From positions 1 through 49,216 of the forward strand of contig JAAFIQ010000023.1 of the NCBI GenBank assembly GCA_013298715.1: a DNA stretch of 49,216 bases. The letters run 5' to 3'. The DNA comes from Bacteroidota bacterium (GTDB lineage: Bacteria; Bacteroidota; Bacteroidia; B-17B0; Aurantibacillaceae). A program made the translations under genes and the position numbers. Each line of letters begins with the position of its first letter. Within the stretch, counting starts at the first letter, position 1. Positions 1 to 9,149 of this stretch are shown here, piece after piece. The notes beneath the pieces are model-generated. The model ran no database searches, had not been told where the DNA came from, and was given only the letters and a program-made list of their open reading frames with translations.

Positions 1-2
1 CA

Positions 3-746
3 GGTTCCTATGATATGCACCTAGATCCTTTAGCTGGAGGAATTGGTTTACTTGTTACAACAGATGATCAAGCACGTGGTACTTTAAAAACTACAAATGC
101 AAGTTTAATCTATTCATATTTAGCACCTATAAACCGCGAATTTTCAATGAAATTTGGTATTCAGGCAACGTATATGCAAAAAAGTTTAGATAAAACGAAA
201 TTGAATTTTGGCGATATGATTGACGCCCGACGCGGATTTGTTTGGAATACGCAAGAAGCAGTCCCTTCGATCAGTAAAAGAAACGTTGACTTTTCGGCAG
301 GTGTTTTAGGTTACAGCAAAAATTATTTTTTCGGATTTGCTGCCCACCATATTAATCAACCAGACGAAGGTTTATTAGGACCATCTCGATTGCCTGCCAA
401 ATTTACTGGGCATGCTGGGGCAATTATTCCACTAGAAAAAGGGAACGAAAGTTATTTATCACCAAATATATTGTTTCAAGCTCAACAAAAGTTTCAACAA
501 TTAAATTTGGGTTTGTATTATGTTAAAGGCAGTTTTGTTGCAGGTTTATGGTACCGTAACCAAGATGCCGTGATGGCTTTAGTAGGGATACAAAATAACA
601 ACTTCAAATTTGGATATAGCTACGATATAACAATATCTAAACTAAGTGGTAACACAGCAGGTTCGCACGAAATTTCTACACAAATTCAATTCGAGTGTAA
701 AAAAAGAAGAGCGAAATTTAGAACTGTTAGTTGTCCGTCTTTTTAA
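3..746 (+). CDS. PorP/SprF family type IX secretion membrane protein, 5' end outside window
   Basis: The reading frame is open to the left edge, so the N-terminus is missing; the first in-frame ATG (15) is internal. The visible 247 residues have the alternating amphipathic strands of an outer-membrane beta-barrel and the hallmarks of PorP/SprF proteins: an early GGIGLL segment, a SAGVLGYSKNYFFGFAAHH stretch, the LPAKFTGHAG segment, and a late glycine/aromatic run (FKFGYSYDITISKL). Family members are usually about 300-330 residues, so roughly a quarter is cut off. PorP/SprF proteins belong to T9SS/gliding modules in Bacteroidota, and gldJ directly downstream fits. The basic C-terminal tail (KCKKRR-like) after the last strand is a small oddity. 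Family assignment is confident; the exact role (SprF itself or a paralogue partnered with a secreted adhesin) is not. Confidence 0.85.
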   Translation, partial: GSYDMHLDPLAGGIGLLVTTDDQARGTLKTTNASLIYSYLAPINREFSMKFGIQATYMQKSLDKTKLNFGDMIDARRGFVWNTQEAVPSISKRNVDFSAGVLGYSKNYFFGFAAHHINQPDEGLLGPSRLPAKFTGHAGAIIPLEKGNESYLSPNILFQAQQKFQQLNLGLYYVKGSFVAGLWYRNQDAVMALVGIQNNNFKFGYSYDITISKLSGNTAGSHEISTQIQFECKKRRAKFRTVSCPSF

Positions 747-747
747 T

Positions 748-755
748 TATTTTTG
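748..755 (+). promoter_or_regulatory. Candidate -7 box upstream of gldJ
   Basis: TATTTTTG matches the Bacteroidota -7 consensus TAnnTTTG and lies 49 bases before the gldJ ATG, just after the porP/sprF stop. No good TTTG -33 element stands at the standard 19-21 base spacing, so the call is tentative. It would let gldJ be transcribed separately from the upstream gene. Confidence 0.35.
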
Positions 756-804
756 TAACCTTTTAAATTATATAACGTTATAGCGTTTAATTAGCAAGTA
801 AAAT

Positions 805-2472
805 ATGAACCTAAAATGGATAAAAAACCGAAAAAACTTGGCTGCAATACTAGCAGTTTTAGCTATTTCGTGTTCGCAAGAACGATCACCCGTAACTGGC
901 TGGGCCTACAATGATCCTGATAATGGAGGCTTTGAAAAAGGGCCTTACGAGGAGCAAGAAACAGGTCCAGGCTTAGTTTTAATTGAAGGTGGTGCCTTTA
1001 CAATGGGTAGAACAGAAAATGATGTAACTTACGAGTGGAACAATGTACCACGAAAAGTTACCGTTTCTTCATTTTACATGGATGAAACCGAGGTTAGCAA
1101 CTTTTCTTACCTAGAGTATTTGTATTGGACTGCCCGTGTTTTCGGTCCGACTTTTCCTGATATTTATTACAGAGCGTTGCCAGATACTTTAGTATGGCGC
1201 GAAAAATTAGCTTATAACGAACCTTACGTTGAGTATTATTTACGTCATCCAGCTTACCGTGATTACCCAGTTGTTGGTGTAAACTGGTTACAAGCCAACG
1301 ATTTTTGTGCTTGGAGAACCGACCGTGTAAACGAATTTATTTTAGTGCGCGAAGGGTTGTTAGAGCATTCTGCAAGTCCTACCGACCAAGATTATTTTAG
1401 TACAGAAGCTTATTTAGCCGGTAAATGGCAAGGTCAGCTTAAAGTAAAATTACCTTCTTATGATGCAAACAATCCTGAGCGTGAAGTGAGAATGGAAGAT
1501 GGTATATTTTTACCAAAATACCGCCTTCCAACCGAAGCTGAATGGGAATATGCTGCTTATGGCTTAATTGGTAATACTATTGGTGAGCGTATTACAGATA
1601 GAAGAATTTATCCTTGGAATGGACACGGGGTGCGTAATGCTACTGATAAATATATTGGGCAAATTAATGCAAACTTTGTACGTGGCGCTGGTGATTATAT
1701 GGGTACTGCTGGTTTTTTAAACGATAATGCAGATGTTACTGCTCCAGTTTATTCTTATTGGCCAAACGATTACGGTTTATATAATATGAGCGGTAACGTT
1801 TGCGAATGGGTAATGGATGTTTATCGCCCAAGCACTTTGCAAGATGCTGATGAATTCCGTCCTTTCCGCGGTAATGTATTTACAACTCAAAAACGTGATA
1901 GTACGACTTTAGTTGGTGGTTATGGTGGCGAAATTTTAACAAACGTGGACGGTCCATTGTACCAAAAATTCCAACACATGGTTAATAAACCAACACAGCA
2001 TGGTGTAAGTGTTGAACCTGAAAAAGTTACAGACAGTGTTTTAACCTTTATGACAGTTGATCCAACAAACGGAAACAACAACGCTACACCAGAAGGTAAA
2101 TCTGATATCCCTGGCCGTGTGCAATGGAGAGAGGTAAGTAGTGCAGTTGCAACCGATAATTTAGATGAAAGAAGAAATTATAAAACGGCCGATTATATTA
2201 ACTACATGGATGGTGATGTAAATTCAAGTTTATATTACGCGGATGGAGAAGAAGCATATGGTGACAAAGGTGAGAAATTAATGTACGAATATGCCAAAAC
2301 CTCTTTAATTAATGATAAATCGAGGGTTTATAAAGGTGGTAGCTGGAGAGATCGTGCTTATTTCTTAAACCCAGGAACTAGAAGGTATTTAGATCAACGT
2401 CAAACTTCTGCTTGGTTAGGCTTTAGATGTGCAATGACACGTGTTGGCAGTCCTGTAGGGTTAGGCAAATAA
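805..2472 (+). CDS. gldJ: GldJ gliding motility lipoprotein (FGE-sulfatase fold)
   Basis: 555 residues. A short basic N-terminus and hydrophobic stretch end in the lipobox cysteine C23 (AISC), so this is a lipoprotein. The rest is a formylglycine-generating-enzyme/sulfatase-modifying fold: LVLIEGGAFTMG near residue 55, then the MDETEVSNFSYLEYLYW segment, VVGVNWLQANDFCAWR, LPTEAEWEYAA, GLYNMSGNVCEWVMDV, and YKGGSWRDRAYFLNPGTRRY with LGFRCAM near the end. GldJ and GldK share this fold; length and the YLEYLYW segment favour GldJ. GldJ is a periplasmic lipoprotein needed for gliding and, with GldKLMN, for T9SS function. The gene is followed by a strong terminator and then murF, a neighbour order seen in other Bacteroidota. 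Confidence 0.9.
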   Translation: MNLKWIKNRKNLAAILAVLAISCSQERSPVTGWAYNDPDNGGFEKGPYEEQETGPGLVLIEGGAFTMGRTENDVTYEWNNVPRKVTVSSFYMDETEVSNFSYLEYLYWTARVFGPTFPDIYYRALPDTLVWREKLAYNEPYVEYYLRHPAYRDYPVVGVNWLQANDFCAWRTDRVNEFILVREGLLEHSASPTDQDYFSTEAYLAGKWQGQLKVKLPSYDANNPEREVRMEDGIFLPKYRLPTEAEWEYAAYGLIGNTIGERITDRRIYPWNGHGVRNATDKYIGQINANFVRGAGDYMGTAGFLNDNADVTAPVYSYWPNDYGLYNMSGNVCEWVMDVYRPSTLQDADEFRPFRGNVFTTQKRDSTTLVGGYGGEILTNVDGPLYQKFQHMVNKPTQHGVSVEPEKVTDSVLTFMTVDPTNGNNNATPEGKSDIPGRVQWREVSSAVATDNLDERRNYKTADYINYMDGDVNSSLYYADGEEAYGDKGEKLMYEYAKTSLINDKSRVYKGGSWRDRAYFLNPGTRRYLDQRQTSAWLGFRCAMTRVGSPVGLGK

Positions 2473-2493
2473 CATTGTTGATAATTTAATTTA

Positions 2494-2530
2494 AACCCCT
2501 TAGATATTCTCTAAGGGGTTTTTTATTTTT
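2494..2530 (+). terminator. Intrinsic terminator after gldJ
   Basis: A perfect 11-bp stem (2494-2504 with 2510-2520, AACCCCTTAGA arms, 5-base loop) is followed by a T-rich tail. It lies 22 bases after the gldJ stop and ends 7 bases before the murF ATG, so murF needs its own promoter or readthrough. Confidence 0.85.
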
Positions 2531-2536
2531 ATACAG

Positions 2537-3859
2537 ATGAGTTCAAACTATTTTTCGATTGATGATTTGCATAAATTGTTAATGAATTGCCCAGGAGGCG
2601 TAAGCACTGATACACGTAAAATCAACAAAGATGCCTTCTTTTTCGCTTTAAAGGGCGATAATTTTAATGCAAATGGATTTGCAGAAAAGGCAATAACGTT
2701 AGGCGCAAAATACGCCTTGGTTGATGAAGAAGAATATGCAAACAACTCTACAATTTTTTTAGTAGAAAATGTATTAAAGGCTTTGCAACAGCTAGCGAAT
2801 TATCACCGGAAGCAATTTTCTATACCTGTGCTCGGAATAACAGGAAGCAATGGCAAAACAACCAATAAAGAATTGATACATGCCGTACTTTCAAAAAAGT
2901 TTAACACACTGGCTACAATTGGAAATTTGAATAATCATATTGGTGTTCCGCTTACGTTGCTTCGCTTAAATTCAACTCATGAATTTGCAATAATAGAAAT
3001 GGGAGCAAATCATCAAGGCGAAATAGCCGAATTGAGTGAAATAGCAGAACCAACTTTTGGCTACATTACCAATATTGGTAAAGCGCATTTGGAAGGTTTT
3101 GGAGGCATAGAAGGCGTAAAAAAAGGTAAAAGCGAATTGTATAAACAATTACAAAAAAATAATGGCAACGTATTTATTAATGCGGATGACGAAGTATTAA
3201 ACGAACTTGCTTTTAGCAACAACAAAATTACATTTGGGTGTAAAAAATTATACGATTGTATAGGGAAGGATTTAACCTTGGGAGAAACTGTTTCGCTGCA
3301 ATTTACATCGCGTTATGGAGAAAAAGATTGGAGTAAATTGCCAATAATAAACACACAGATTGTTGGCCGCTATAATTTTATTAATTGTTTGGCAGCAGCC
3401 TGCGTAGGGCAATATTTTAGAGTGGATGACAATTTAATTAAAGAAGCGTTAGAAAATTATTTGTCAGATAATAACCGTTCGCAATTGGTAAAGACAGAGC
3501 GAAACACCATTTTACTGGATGCTTATAACGCCAATCCAAACAGTATGAAGGCGGCAATAGAAAATTTTGCAAGTTACGAAGCCGAGAATAAATTAGTACT
3601 TTTAGGAGATATGTTTGAATTAGGTGAGTATGCGGAAACAGAACATGAAGCATTGGTAAAATTATTAGTTGAGAAGAAATTAGAAAATTGTATTTTGGTT
3701 GGTAAAGAATTTTCAAAACTACATCAAACACAATTTACAACATTTGAAACAACCGATCGAGCAGGGCAATATTTAAAAAATAAAACAATAACAAATACTA
3801 CTATTTTAATTAAAGGAAGTAGAAGTATGAAAATGGAAACCTTAAAAGACGTGTTATAA
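2537..3859 (+). CDS. murF: UDP-N-acetylmuramoyl-tripeptide--D-alanyl-D-alanine ligase
   Basis: 440 residues, normal length for MurF. This cytoplasmic ATP-dependent ligase adds D-Ala-D-Ala to UDP-MurNAc-tripeptide in peptidoglycan precursor synthesis. The Mur ligase order is clear: an N-terminal UDP-binding domain (STDTRKI, FFALKGDNFNANGF), the central ATPase domain with P-loop GSNGKTT at residues 103-109 followed by NLNNHIGVPLTLL and the EMGANHQGEI segment, NIGKAHLEGFGG, and the C-terminal domain with LLDAYNANPNSM and LGDMFELG. The start codon follows the gldJ terminator immediately. The stop overlaps the next gene's ATG by one base, so the two are probably translationally coupled. Confidence 0.95.
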   Translation: MSSNYFSIDDLHKLLMNCPGGVSTDTRKINKDAFFFALKGDNFNANGFAEKAITLGAKYALVDEEEYANNSTIFLVENVLKALQQLANYHRKQFSIPVLGITGSNGKTTNKELIHAVLSKKFNTLATIGNLNNHIGVPLTLLRLNSTHEFAIIEMGANHQGEIAELSEIAEPTFGYITNIGKAHLEGFGGIEGVKKGKSELYKQLQKNNGNVFINADDEVLNELAFSNNKITFGCKKLYDCIGKDLTLGETVSLQFTSRYGEKDWSKLPIINTQIVGRYNFINCLAAACVGQYFRVDDNLIKEALENYLSDNNRSQLVKTERNTILLDAYNANPNSMKAAIENFASYEAENKLVLLGDMFELGEYAETEHEALVKLLVEKKLENCILVGKEFSKLHQTQFTTFETTDRAGQYLKNKTITNTTILIKGSRSMKMETLKDVL

Positions 3860-5169
3860 TGAGTGTACAAAAAAACGATAAAAAAACGATTAGAGCTTGG
3901 ACTCTTTATGATTGGGCCAACTCTGTGTTTCCATTGGTTATTACTTCGGCTATTTTTCCTGTTTTTTATGAAACAGTTACGGCCAAGGTAGCCGACGCTG
4001 ATGGCTTGATTAATTATTATGGCATGCATTTAAAAAACGATGTAATTTATTCGTTCACCTATTCTTTTGCGTTATTGATTGTTGTGTTAACAGCTCCAGT
4101 TCTATCTGGTATTGCTGATGTTTATGGGAATAAAAAAACGTTTTTAAGATTGTTTTGTACTTTGGGTGCAGTGTCAGTTTCTACATTGTTTTTTTTCGAT
4201 GCAAATCATTTAGAACTTAGTTTACTTTCGTTAGTGTTTGCAACAATCGGTTTTTGGAGTAGCTTGGTATACTACAATTCTTACCTACCAGAAATTGCAA
4301 CCACGGATTTACAGGATTCTGTTTCAGCAAAAGGTTTTTCAATGGGCTACTTAGGAAGCTCGTTGTTACTCATAATTTGTATTGTGTTTATAAATCTTAC
4401 AAAAAGCGATACATTCAAACCTGTTTACTACTGCTTTTTATTGGTTGGTATTTGGTGGTTTGGTTTTGCACAATATACTTTAAAAATATTACCAAATAGT
4501 GTTTCAAATGCCAGGCAAGCCAATAAAAGTGCTTTAACCAATGGTTTTTTAGAAATTAAAAAGGTATGGTTAAGTTTAAAAGATTTACCAATGCTTAAAA
4601 AGTATTTGAGTTCGTATTTCTTTTTTAACATGGGTGTACAAACTGTTATGGTAATGGCAGTACTATTTGCCAGTAAAGAAATTTATTGGGGCGAAGGCGA
4701 AGAAGCATCAACGGCAAAAACAAAAACGTTAACATTAAGTATTTTATTAATTCAGTTTTTAGGAATAGCTGGTTCGTATTTATTTTCAAAACTATCTAAA
4801 AAAGTTGGAAATATAAAAGCATTAAGCATGGCTATTTTTATTTGGGTGTTTATTTGTGTTTTTACTTTTATAGTTGTTCGATTGCCGTTTCATTTTTATA
4901 TAGTAGCTGCCTTGGTAGGCTTTGTAATGGGAGGTATACAAGCCCTATCGCGAAGTACCTATTCTAAATTTTTACCAAATGATGATGATTTAACGAGTTA
5001 CTTTAGTTTTTATGACGTAATGGAAAAATTAGGGATGATATTTGGTACTATGAGCTTTGGCATAATCAGTCAGCTCTTTGGGATGCGAAATTCTGTTTTG
5101 GCTCTAATTTTATTTTTTGTACTTGGCTTTATTTTATTATTGCGAGTTAAACAAACTAAAGTTGAGTAA
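3859..5169 (+). CDS. UMF1-type (Atg22-like) MFS transporter
   Basis: 436 residues with about twelve hydrophobic segments, an integral inner-membrane protein. The N-terminal signature RAWTLYDWANSVFPLVI and the A-loop-like SGIADVYGNKK are typical of the UMF1/Atg22-like group of the major facilitator superfamily. A second conserved patch, GGIQALSRSTYSKFLP, lies in the C-terminal half. The substrate is not known for bacterial members and nothing here identifies one. The ATG overlaps the murF stop by one base (TAATG), indicating an operon with murF, but that does not prove a cell-wall role. Confidence 0.85.
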   Translation: MSVQKNDKKTIRAWTLYDWANSVFPLVITSAIFPVFYETVTAKVADADGLINYYGMHLKNDVIYSFTYSFALLIVVLTAPVLSGIADVYGNKKTFLRLFCTLGAVSVSTLFFFDANHLELSLLSLVFATIGFWSSLVYYNSYLPEIATTDLQDSVSAKGFSMGYLGSSLLLIICIVFINLTKSDTFKPVYYCFLLVGIWWFGFAQYTLKILPNSVSNARQANKSALTNGFLEIKKVWLSLKDLPMLKKYLSSYFFFNMGVQTVMVMAVLFASKEIYWGEGEEASTAKTKTLTLSILLIQFLGIAGSYLFSKLSKKVGNIKALSMAIFIWVFICVFTFIVVRLPFHFYIVAALVGFVMGGIQALSRSTYSKFLPNDDDLTSYFSFYDVMEKLGMIFGTMSFGIISQLFGMRNSVLALILFFVLGFILLLRVKQTKVE

Positions 5170-5210
5170 CGCCAGCAAATTTTGGCATTATACTTGTGTA
5201 CTTTTAATTG

Positions 5211-6374
5211 GTGAGATTTTTATTTCTTTTCATATTCATTATAAATATTGCTTCAACTAAAGCGCAGTTAACTTATAATGTAAGTAGTCTGCAATTAGGA
5301 ACTATAGCCGAAGCCAACGAAATAAAGGGTGATCTTATTTTGAAAAACGATGCGTCTAAAAAAATATTCTTAATGCGAGCCGATTCCGAACTTGGTGTAA
5401 AAATATATGCTTCTAAAAAAACCTTGCAACCTAATGATACCTGTTTATTGGTTATTAGTTTTATCCCAAACGAAACAGGAAAATTCTCTAAAAAAATTAA
5501 GTTAATTACTAGTGATGCTGAAAAGCCTTATTTGCTTGAGTTACAGGGCAAACTAGAAAAATTAACCACCGATAATAAAATGGCCTGTTTTTATTTTGGA
5601 AGTCAAAAGCGAAGTAATGTAAAAGTAAAAGACGAACCAATTGTAATTAAAGAACCTACTACTCCAAGAGATAATAGTAATAAAATTCCTGATAATTCTT
5701 CACAGCCAAATCCAACAACAGTTGTGGCGACAAGCCCTTCAATAGTTACAACAAGTATTCCAACAAAAACAATTGCATCAACAAATACTACCAATATAAA
5801 TCCAAACGAAATTTCAAATTCAGAATACAAACCAAACAACATTGTTTTTTTAATTGATGTAAGTAATTCCATGAAAGATTCATTAAAATTTCCTGCAATG
5901 AAAAAAGCCTTACATGTTTTAATTGATGCGATTAGAGAGGTTGATTATATTACGTTAATTACTTACGCCGATACTGTAAAAGTAATACAAGAAAAAATTA
6001 GCGGAAAAAATAAAACAGTTTTGCATGCTATGGTAACTTTAATGAAAGCAAAAGGACAAACAAAAGGAAATAAGGCCATTTTAAAGGCTCAGCAAGTTAC
6101 TCAAGATGGTTATATAATAGGAGGTAATAATCAAATATTTTTGTGTACAGATGGTAAGTTTAGTTTTCATGAAAAAGATCAGACTAAGTTTAAACAAAAT
6201 CAGGGTGCAAAGCCAATTGTGTTAAGTACTGTGGCTTTTGGAAAAGATAAAGAAGCTATGTTGAATTTAAAAGATATTTCAAAATTAGGCAATGGCAGTT
6301 TTATTCATATAAAAAATACCGCAAGTGATACGGATAAATTGTTAGAAGAGGTAAAGTTGAGAAGTAAAATTTAA
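5211..6374 (+). CDS. Secreted protein: DUF1573-like Ig domain plus von Willebrand A domain
   Basis: About 387 residues. No ATG is available after the in-frame TAA at 5205-5207; the start is GTG 5211 or the TTG just before it, and both give a good signal peptide (FLFLFIFIINIASTKAQ). Residues about 20-115 look like an Ig-like domain of the DUF1573/ASPM-Hydin type (LQLGTIAEANEIKGDLILKN, then PNDTCLLVISFIPNETGKF). A Thr/Asn/Pro-rich linker of about 60 residues follows. Residues about 205-387 are a vWA domain: NIVFLIDVSNSMKDS gives the MIDAS DxSxS motif, and FLCTDGKF supplies the late Asp. It is probably a periplasmic or surface metal-dependent binding protein; the partner is unknown. It sits 38 bases after the transporter gene and converges on selO with a 3-base gap. 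Confidence 0.75.
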   Translation: MRFLFLFIFIINIASTKAQLTYNVSSLQLGTIAEANEIKGDLILKNDASKKIFLMRADSELGVKIYASKKTLQPNDTCLLVISFIPNETGKFSKKIKLITSDAEKPYLLELQGKLEKLTTDNKMACFYFGSQKRSNVKVKDEPIVIKEPTTPRDNSNKIPDNSSQPNPTTVVATSPSIVTTSIPTKTIASTNTTNINPNEISNSEYKPNNIVFLIDVSNSMKDSLKFPAMKKALHVLIDAIREVDYITLITYADTVKVIQEKISGKNKTVLHAMVTLMKAKGQTKGNKAILKAQQVTQDGYIIGGNNQIFLCTDGKFSFHEKDQTKFKQNQGAKPIVLSTVAFGKDKEAMLNLKDISKLGNGSFIHIKNTASDTDKLLEEVKLRSKI

Positions 6375-6377
6375 TAA

Positions 6378-7829
6378 CTAAGTTCCACAATATGTAACAT
6401 AGCCTTCAAAATTTTTGGGCGATAGTTCAATTAATTCTGAATAATTTTTTTCTAAATCATATTGTTTTTTTAGTTTTGCCAATAAGTTTGTAAAGGCGCT
6501 GTAATCATTATTATTTGTAGCTTTCTCTAGTGCTTCTTCAACTAAATGATTGCGTGGAATGTATATTGGATTGCATAATTTCATTTTTTCTAAAGTAACT
6601 TCTAAACTGATATTTTGATTAAGTAAAAGTTGTTTCCATTTACTTTTTAAATCTCTAAAAAGTGTAGTTGAATAATTCTCATTTAAACTTGGTACAGATT
6701 CTTGTAACATTAAAAATGATTGGGTATAATCTAAATTATGTTGTCTTAAAAACGATAAAAATTCTTTTACAAAAATTTCTTCTCCGCTTCCTTTCATGCA
6801 ATACTTAAATCCGAATTTATTTCCATACATGATTAGCCAATTGCTGTAATACAATTCAGGGAAATTACTTAATACATTCGTACATAAATCTATGGCTTCT
6901 TTTTCATCATCAGCAATAGCGGGCAAAAGCGCTTCAGCCAACCTACATAAATTCCAATAAATAATTTTTCCTTGGTTCCCAAAAGCGTATCGGCCTTGCT
7001 CATCAATAGAACTAAACACGGTATCTAAATTATATTCGTTCATAAAGGCACAGGGTCCGTAATCTATTGTTTCGCCCGAAATAGTTGTGTTGTCAGTATT
7101 CATAACGCCGTGTACAAAGCCAACACGTATCCAATTGCAAACTAGTTTAATTTGTTCATCTATCAATTGTTTTAACAAATAAAGGGCTACATTTTTTTCT
7201 ACTTTTAAATGAGGATAATGCCTGTTTACAGTATATTCAACTAATTCAATTACCTGTTTTTTTTCACCAAAATAGCGCGCATATTCAAAGGTTCCAACCC
7301 TTATATGGCTGGCAGCAACACGTGTAAGCACAGCACCTTGTTCAATTTTTTCGCGATAAACAGGCGCATTCGTTTTTATAACGGCTAAACTTCTTGAGGT
7401 TGGAATACCTAAGTAATGCATACTTTCGCTTATTAAGTATTCTCTAAGCATTGCTTTTAAAGCAGCTTTTCCATCTCCTCTTCTTGAATAGGGCGTAATG
7501 CCAGCACCTTTTAACTGAATATCAACGAGTTTATTTGTTGTTAGTTTATGTTCGCCTAATAAAATTGCTCGTCCATCGCCTAACATAGTAAAGTGCCCAA
7601 ACTGATGCCCTGCATAGGCTTGAGCTATGGGTTCAGAATTATTAAATAATTTTGTTCCTGAAAAAAAATGGGCTAACTCTTTGGTTGAAATAGTTTTTAT
7701 ATTCAGATTTAATTCTTCTGCTAACTCGTAATTAAATAAAGCTAATTCAGGATTATCGTATGTTTGAGGTAGTTGATTCTTGAAAAAAAAATCTGATAAG
7801 CTTTTGTAAGTATGTATAAAGTTGAACAT
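6378..7829 (-). CDS. selO: SelO/YdiU family protein adenylyltransferase
   Basis: 483 residues. SelO is a pseudokinase-fold enzyme that transfers AMP from ATP to protein hydroxyls and is linked in bacteria to redox stress. The conserved core is intact: AQAYAGHQFGHFTMLGDGRA, the lysine in IQLKGAGITPYSRRGDGKAA, REYLISESMHYLGIPTSRSL, REKIEQGAVLTRVAASHIRVGTFEYA, the MNTDNTTISGETIDYGPCAFM segment carrying the metal-binding residues, and the C-terminal YCGT. No selenocysteine is apparent; the C-terminal cysteine is near the end as in other bacterial forms. It is a single-gene unit divergent from the M16 peptidase gene. Confidence 0.92.
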   Translation of the reverse strand: MFNFIHTYKSLSDFFFKNQLPQTYDNPELALFNYELAEELNLNIKTISTKELAHFFSGTKLFNNSEPIAQAYAGHQFGHFTMLGDGRAILLGEHKLTTNKLVDIQLKGAGITPYSRRGDGKAALKAMLREYLISESMHYLGIPTSRSLAVIKTNAPVYREKIEQGAVLTRVAASHIRVGTFEYARYFGEKKQVIELVEYTVNRHYPHLKVEKNVALYLLKQLIDEQIKLVCNWIRVGFVHGVMNTDNTTISGETIDYGPCAFMNEYNLDTVFSSIDEQGRYAFGNQGKIIYWNLCRLAEALLPAIADDEKEAIDLCTNVLSNFPELYYSNWLIMYGNKFGFKYCMKGSGEEIFVKEFLSFLRQHNLDYTQSFLMLQESVPSLNENYSTTLFRDLKSKWKQLLLNQNISLEVTLEKMKLCNPIYIPRNHLVEEALEKATNNNDYSAFTNLLAKLKKQYDLEKNYSELIELSPKNFEGYVTYCGT

Positions 7830-7908
7830 GAGTTATAAATTTTAAAGTTAAGCAGATATTAGAAATATATGGTCTAATTTCACAAAAAAACTTAACTTAG
7901 GGCTTGAT

Positions 7909-9147
7909 ATGATTAACTTTTCGAAATTTAAACTTAGTAATAATTTAACTGTGATTCATCATTATGATAAAAGCACGCCAATGGTATGCTTAAACATTTT
8001 GTATGATGTAGGTGCCAGAGATGAAGACGAAAATAGAACAGGATTTGCTCATTTGTTTGAACATTTAATGTTTGGTGGAAGTATTAATATTCCTAATTAC
8101 GATGAGCCTTTACAGCTTGTTGGTGGAGAGAATAATGCCTTTACTACCAACGATATTACAAATTATTATTGCACCGTTCCAGCAGATAATATTGAAACTG
8201 CATTTTGGTTAGAGAGCGATAGAATGTTGAGTTTGGCTTTTACCGATAAGAGTTTGGAAGTACAGCGTAATGTAGTAATTGAGGAATTTAAACAGCGTTA
8301 TTTGAATCAACCTTATGGCGATGTTTGGTTGTTATTGCGCCCATTAATTTACAAAGTACATCCCTACAAATGGGCTACAATTGGCAAAGAAATTAGCCAT
8401 ATTGAAAATGTTACTATGGATGATGTAAAGTCTTTTTTTAAAACTCATTACAATCCAAGTAATGCAATTATGGTTGTGGCAGGCAATATTGATTTAGATA
8501 CCGTAAAATCATTGAGCGAAAAATGGTTTGGTCCAATTGAGGCAGGAATAAAACCAAAACGTAATTTACCTGTTGAACCACAACAAACAGAGGCGAGGAA
8601 ATTAGTAGTTGAACGTGATGTACCTGCAAGCGCTATATACAAGGCCTACCACATGTGTTCTAGATTCGATGAGGAGTACCACACGGTTGACATTGTTTCA
8701 GATATTTTGAGTAGAGGAAACTCGAGTAGGCTATATAAAAGCTTAGTAAAAGAGAAACAATTGTTCAATGAGATTAATGCTTACGTAATGGGAGATTTTG
8801 ATAAAGGTTTATTTGTTGTGAGTGGTAAAATTGCTGATGGTGTTGATATTTACGAAGCTGAAAAAGAAATTATTGCTGAGCTAGAAAAAATAAAAACAGT
8901 ATTAGTAGATGAAGTTGAATTACTAAAATGTAAAAATAAAATTGAAAGTACTGTAACGTTTAGTGAAACCGATGTACTTACAAAAGCCACTAATTTAGCT
9001 ATTAGTGAATTGCTTGGAGATGCAGACTTAATAAATAAAGAGATTGAAAATTATGCTAAAGTTACGCGTGAAGGTATAATGGAACAAGCAAATAAAATTT
9101 TAGTTGAAAGTAATTGCAGTACACTCTATTATTTAGCAAAAAAATAA
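7909..9147 (+). CDS. M16 family zinc metallopeptidase, catalytic subunit
   Basis: 412 residues, the length of a single M16B half-protease. The inverted zinc motif HxxEH is complete at residues 48-52 (HLFEHLMFGG), and the third ligand falls in VVIEEFKQR around E125. The C-terminal half has the M16_C pattern (HTVDIVSDILSRGNSSRLYKSLV). There is no signal peptide, so it is probably cytoplasmic or exported by an unseen route. M16B proteases usually act as heterodimers with a non-catalytic partner; that partner is encoded 2.8 kb downstream (11973-13253). The next gene starts 2 bases after the stop. Confidence 0.92.
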   Translation: MINFSKFKLSNNLTVIHHYDKSTPMVCLNILYDVGARDEDENRTGFAHLFEHLMFGGSINIPNYDEPLQLVGGENNAFTTNDITNYYCTVPADNIETAFWLESDRMLSLAFTDKSLEVQRNVVIEEFKQRYLNQPYGDVWLLLRPLIYKVHPYKWATIGKEISHIENVTMDDVKSFFKTHYNPSNAIMVVAGNIDLDTVKSLSEKWFGPIEAGIKPKRNLPVEPQQTEARKLVVERDVPASAIYKAYHMCSRFDEEYHTVDIVSDILSRGNSSRLYKSLVKEKQLFNEINAYVMGDFDKGLFVVSGKIADGVDIYEAEKEIIAELEKIKTVLVDEVELLKCKNKIESTVTFSETDVLTKATNLAISELLGDADLINKEIENYAKVTREGIMEQANKILVESNCSTLYYLAKK

Positions 9148-9149
9148 TT

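Noticed and set aside
5603-5872. 89-codon minus-strand frame opposite the vWA gene
   Set aside because: It mirrors the Thr/Asn/Pro-rich linker of the plus-strand protein; low-complexity shadow without its own signals.
9114-9149. Twelve-codon N-terminal extension of the HD-CoaD protein
   Set aside because: It would start at a TTG inside the M16 gene. The ATG at 9150, 2 bases after the M16 stop, gives a standard coupled start and a natural N-terminus.
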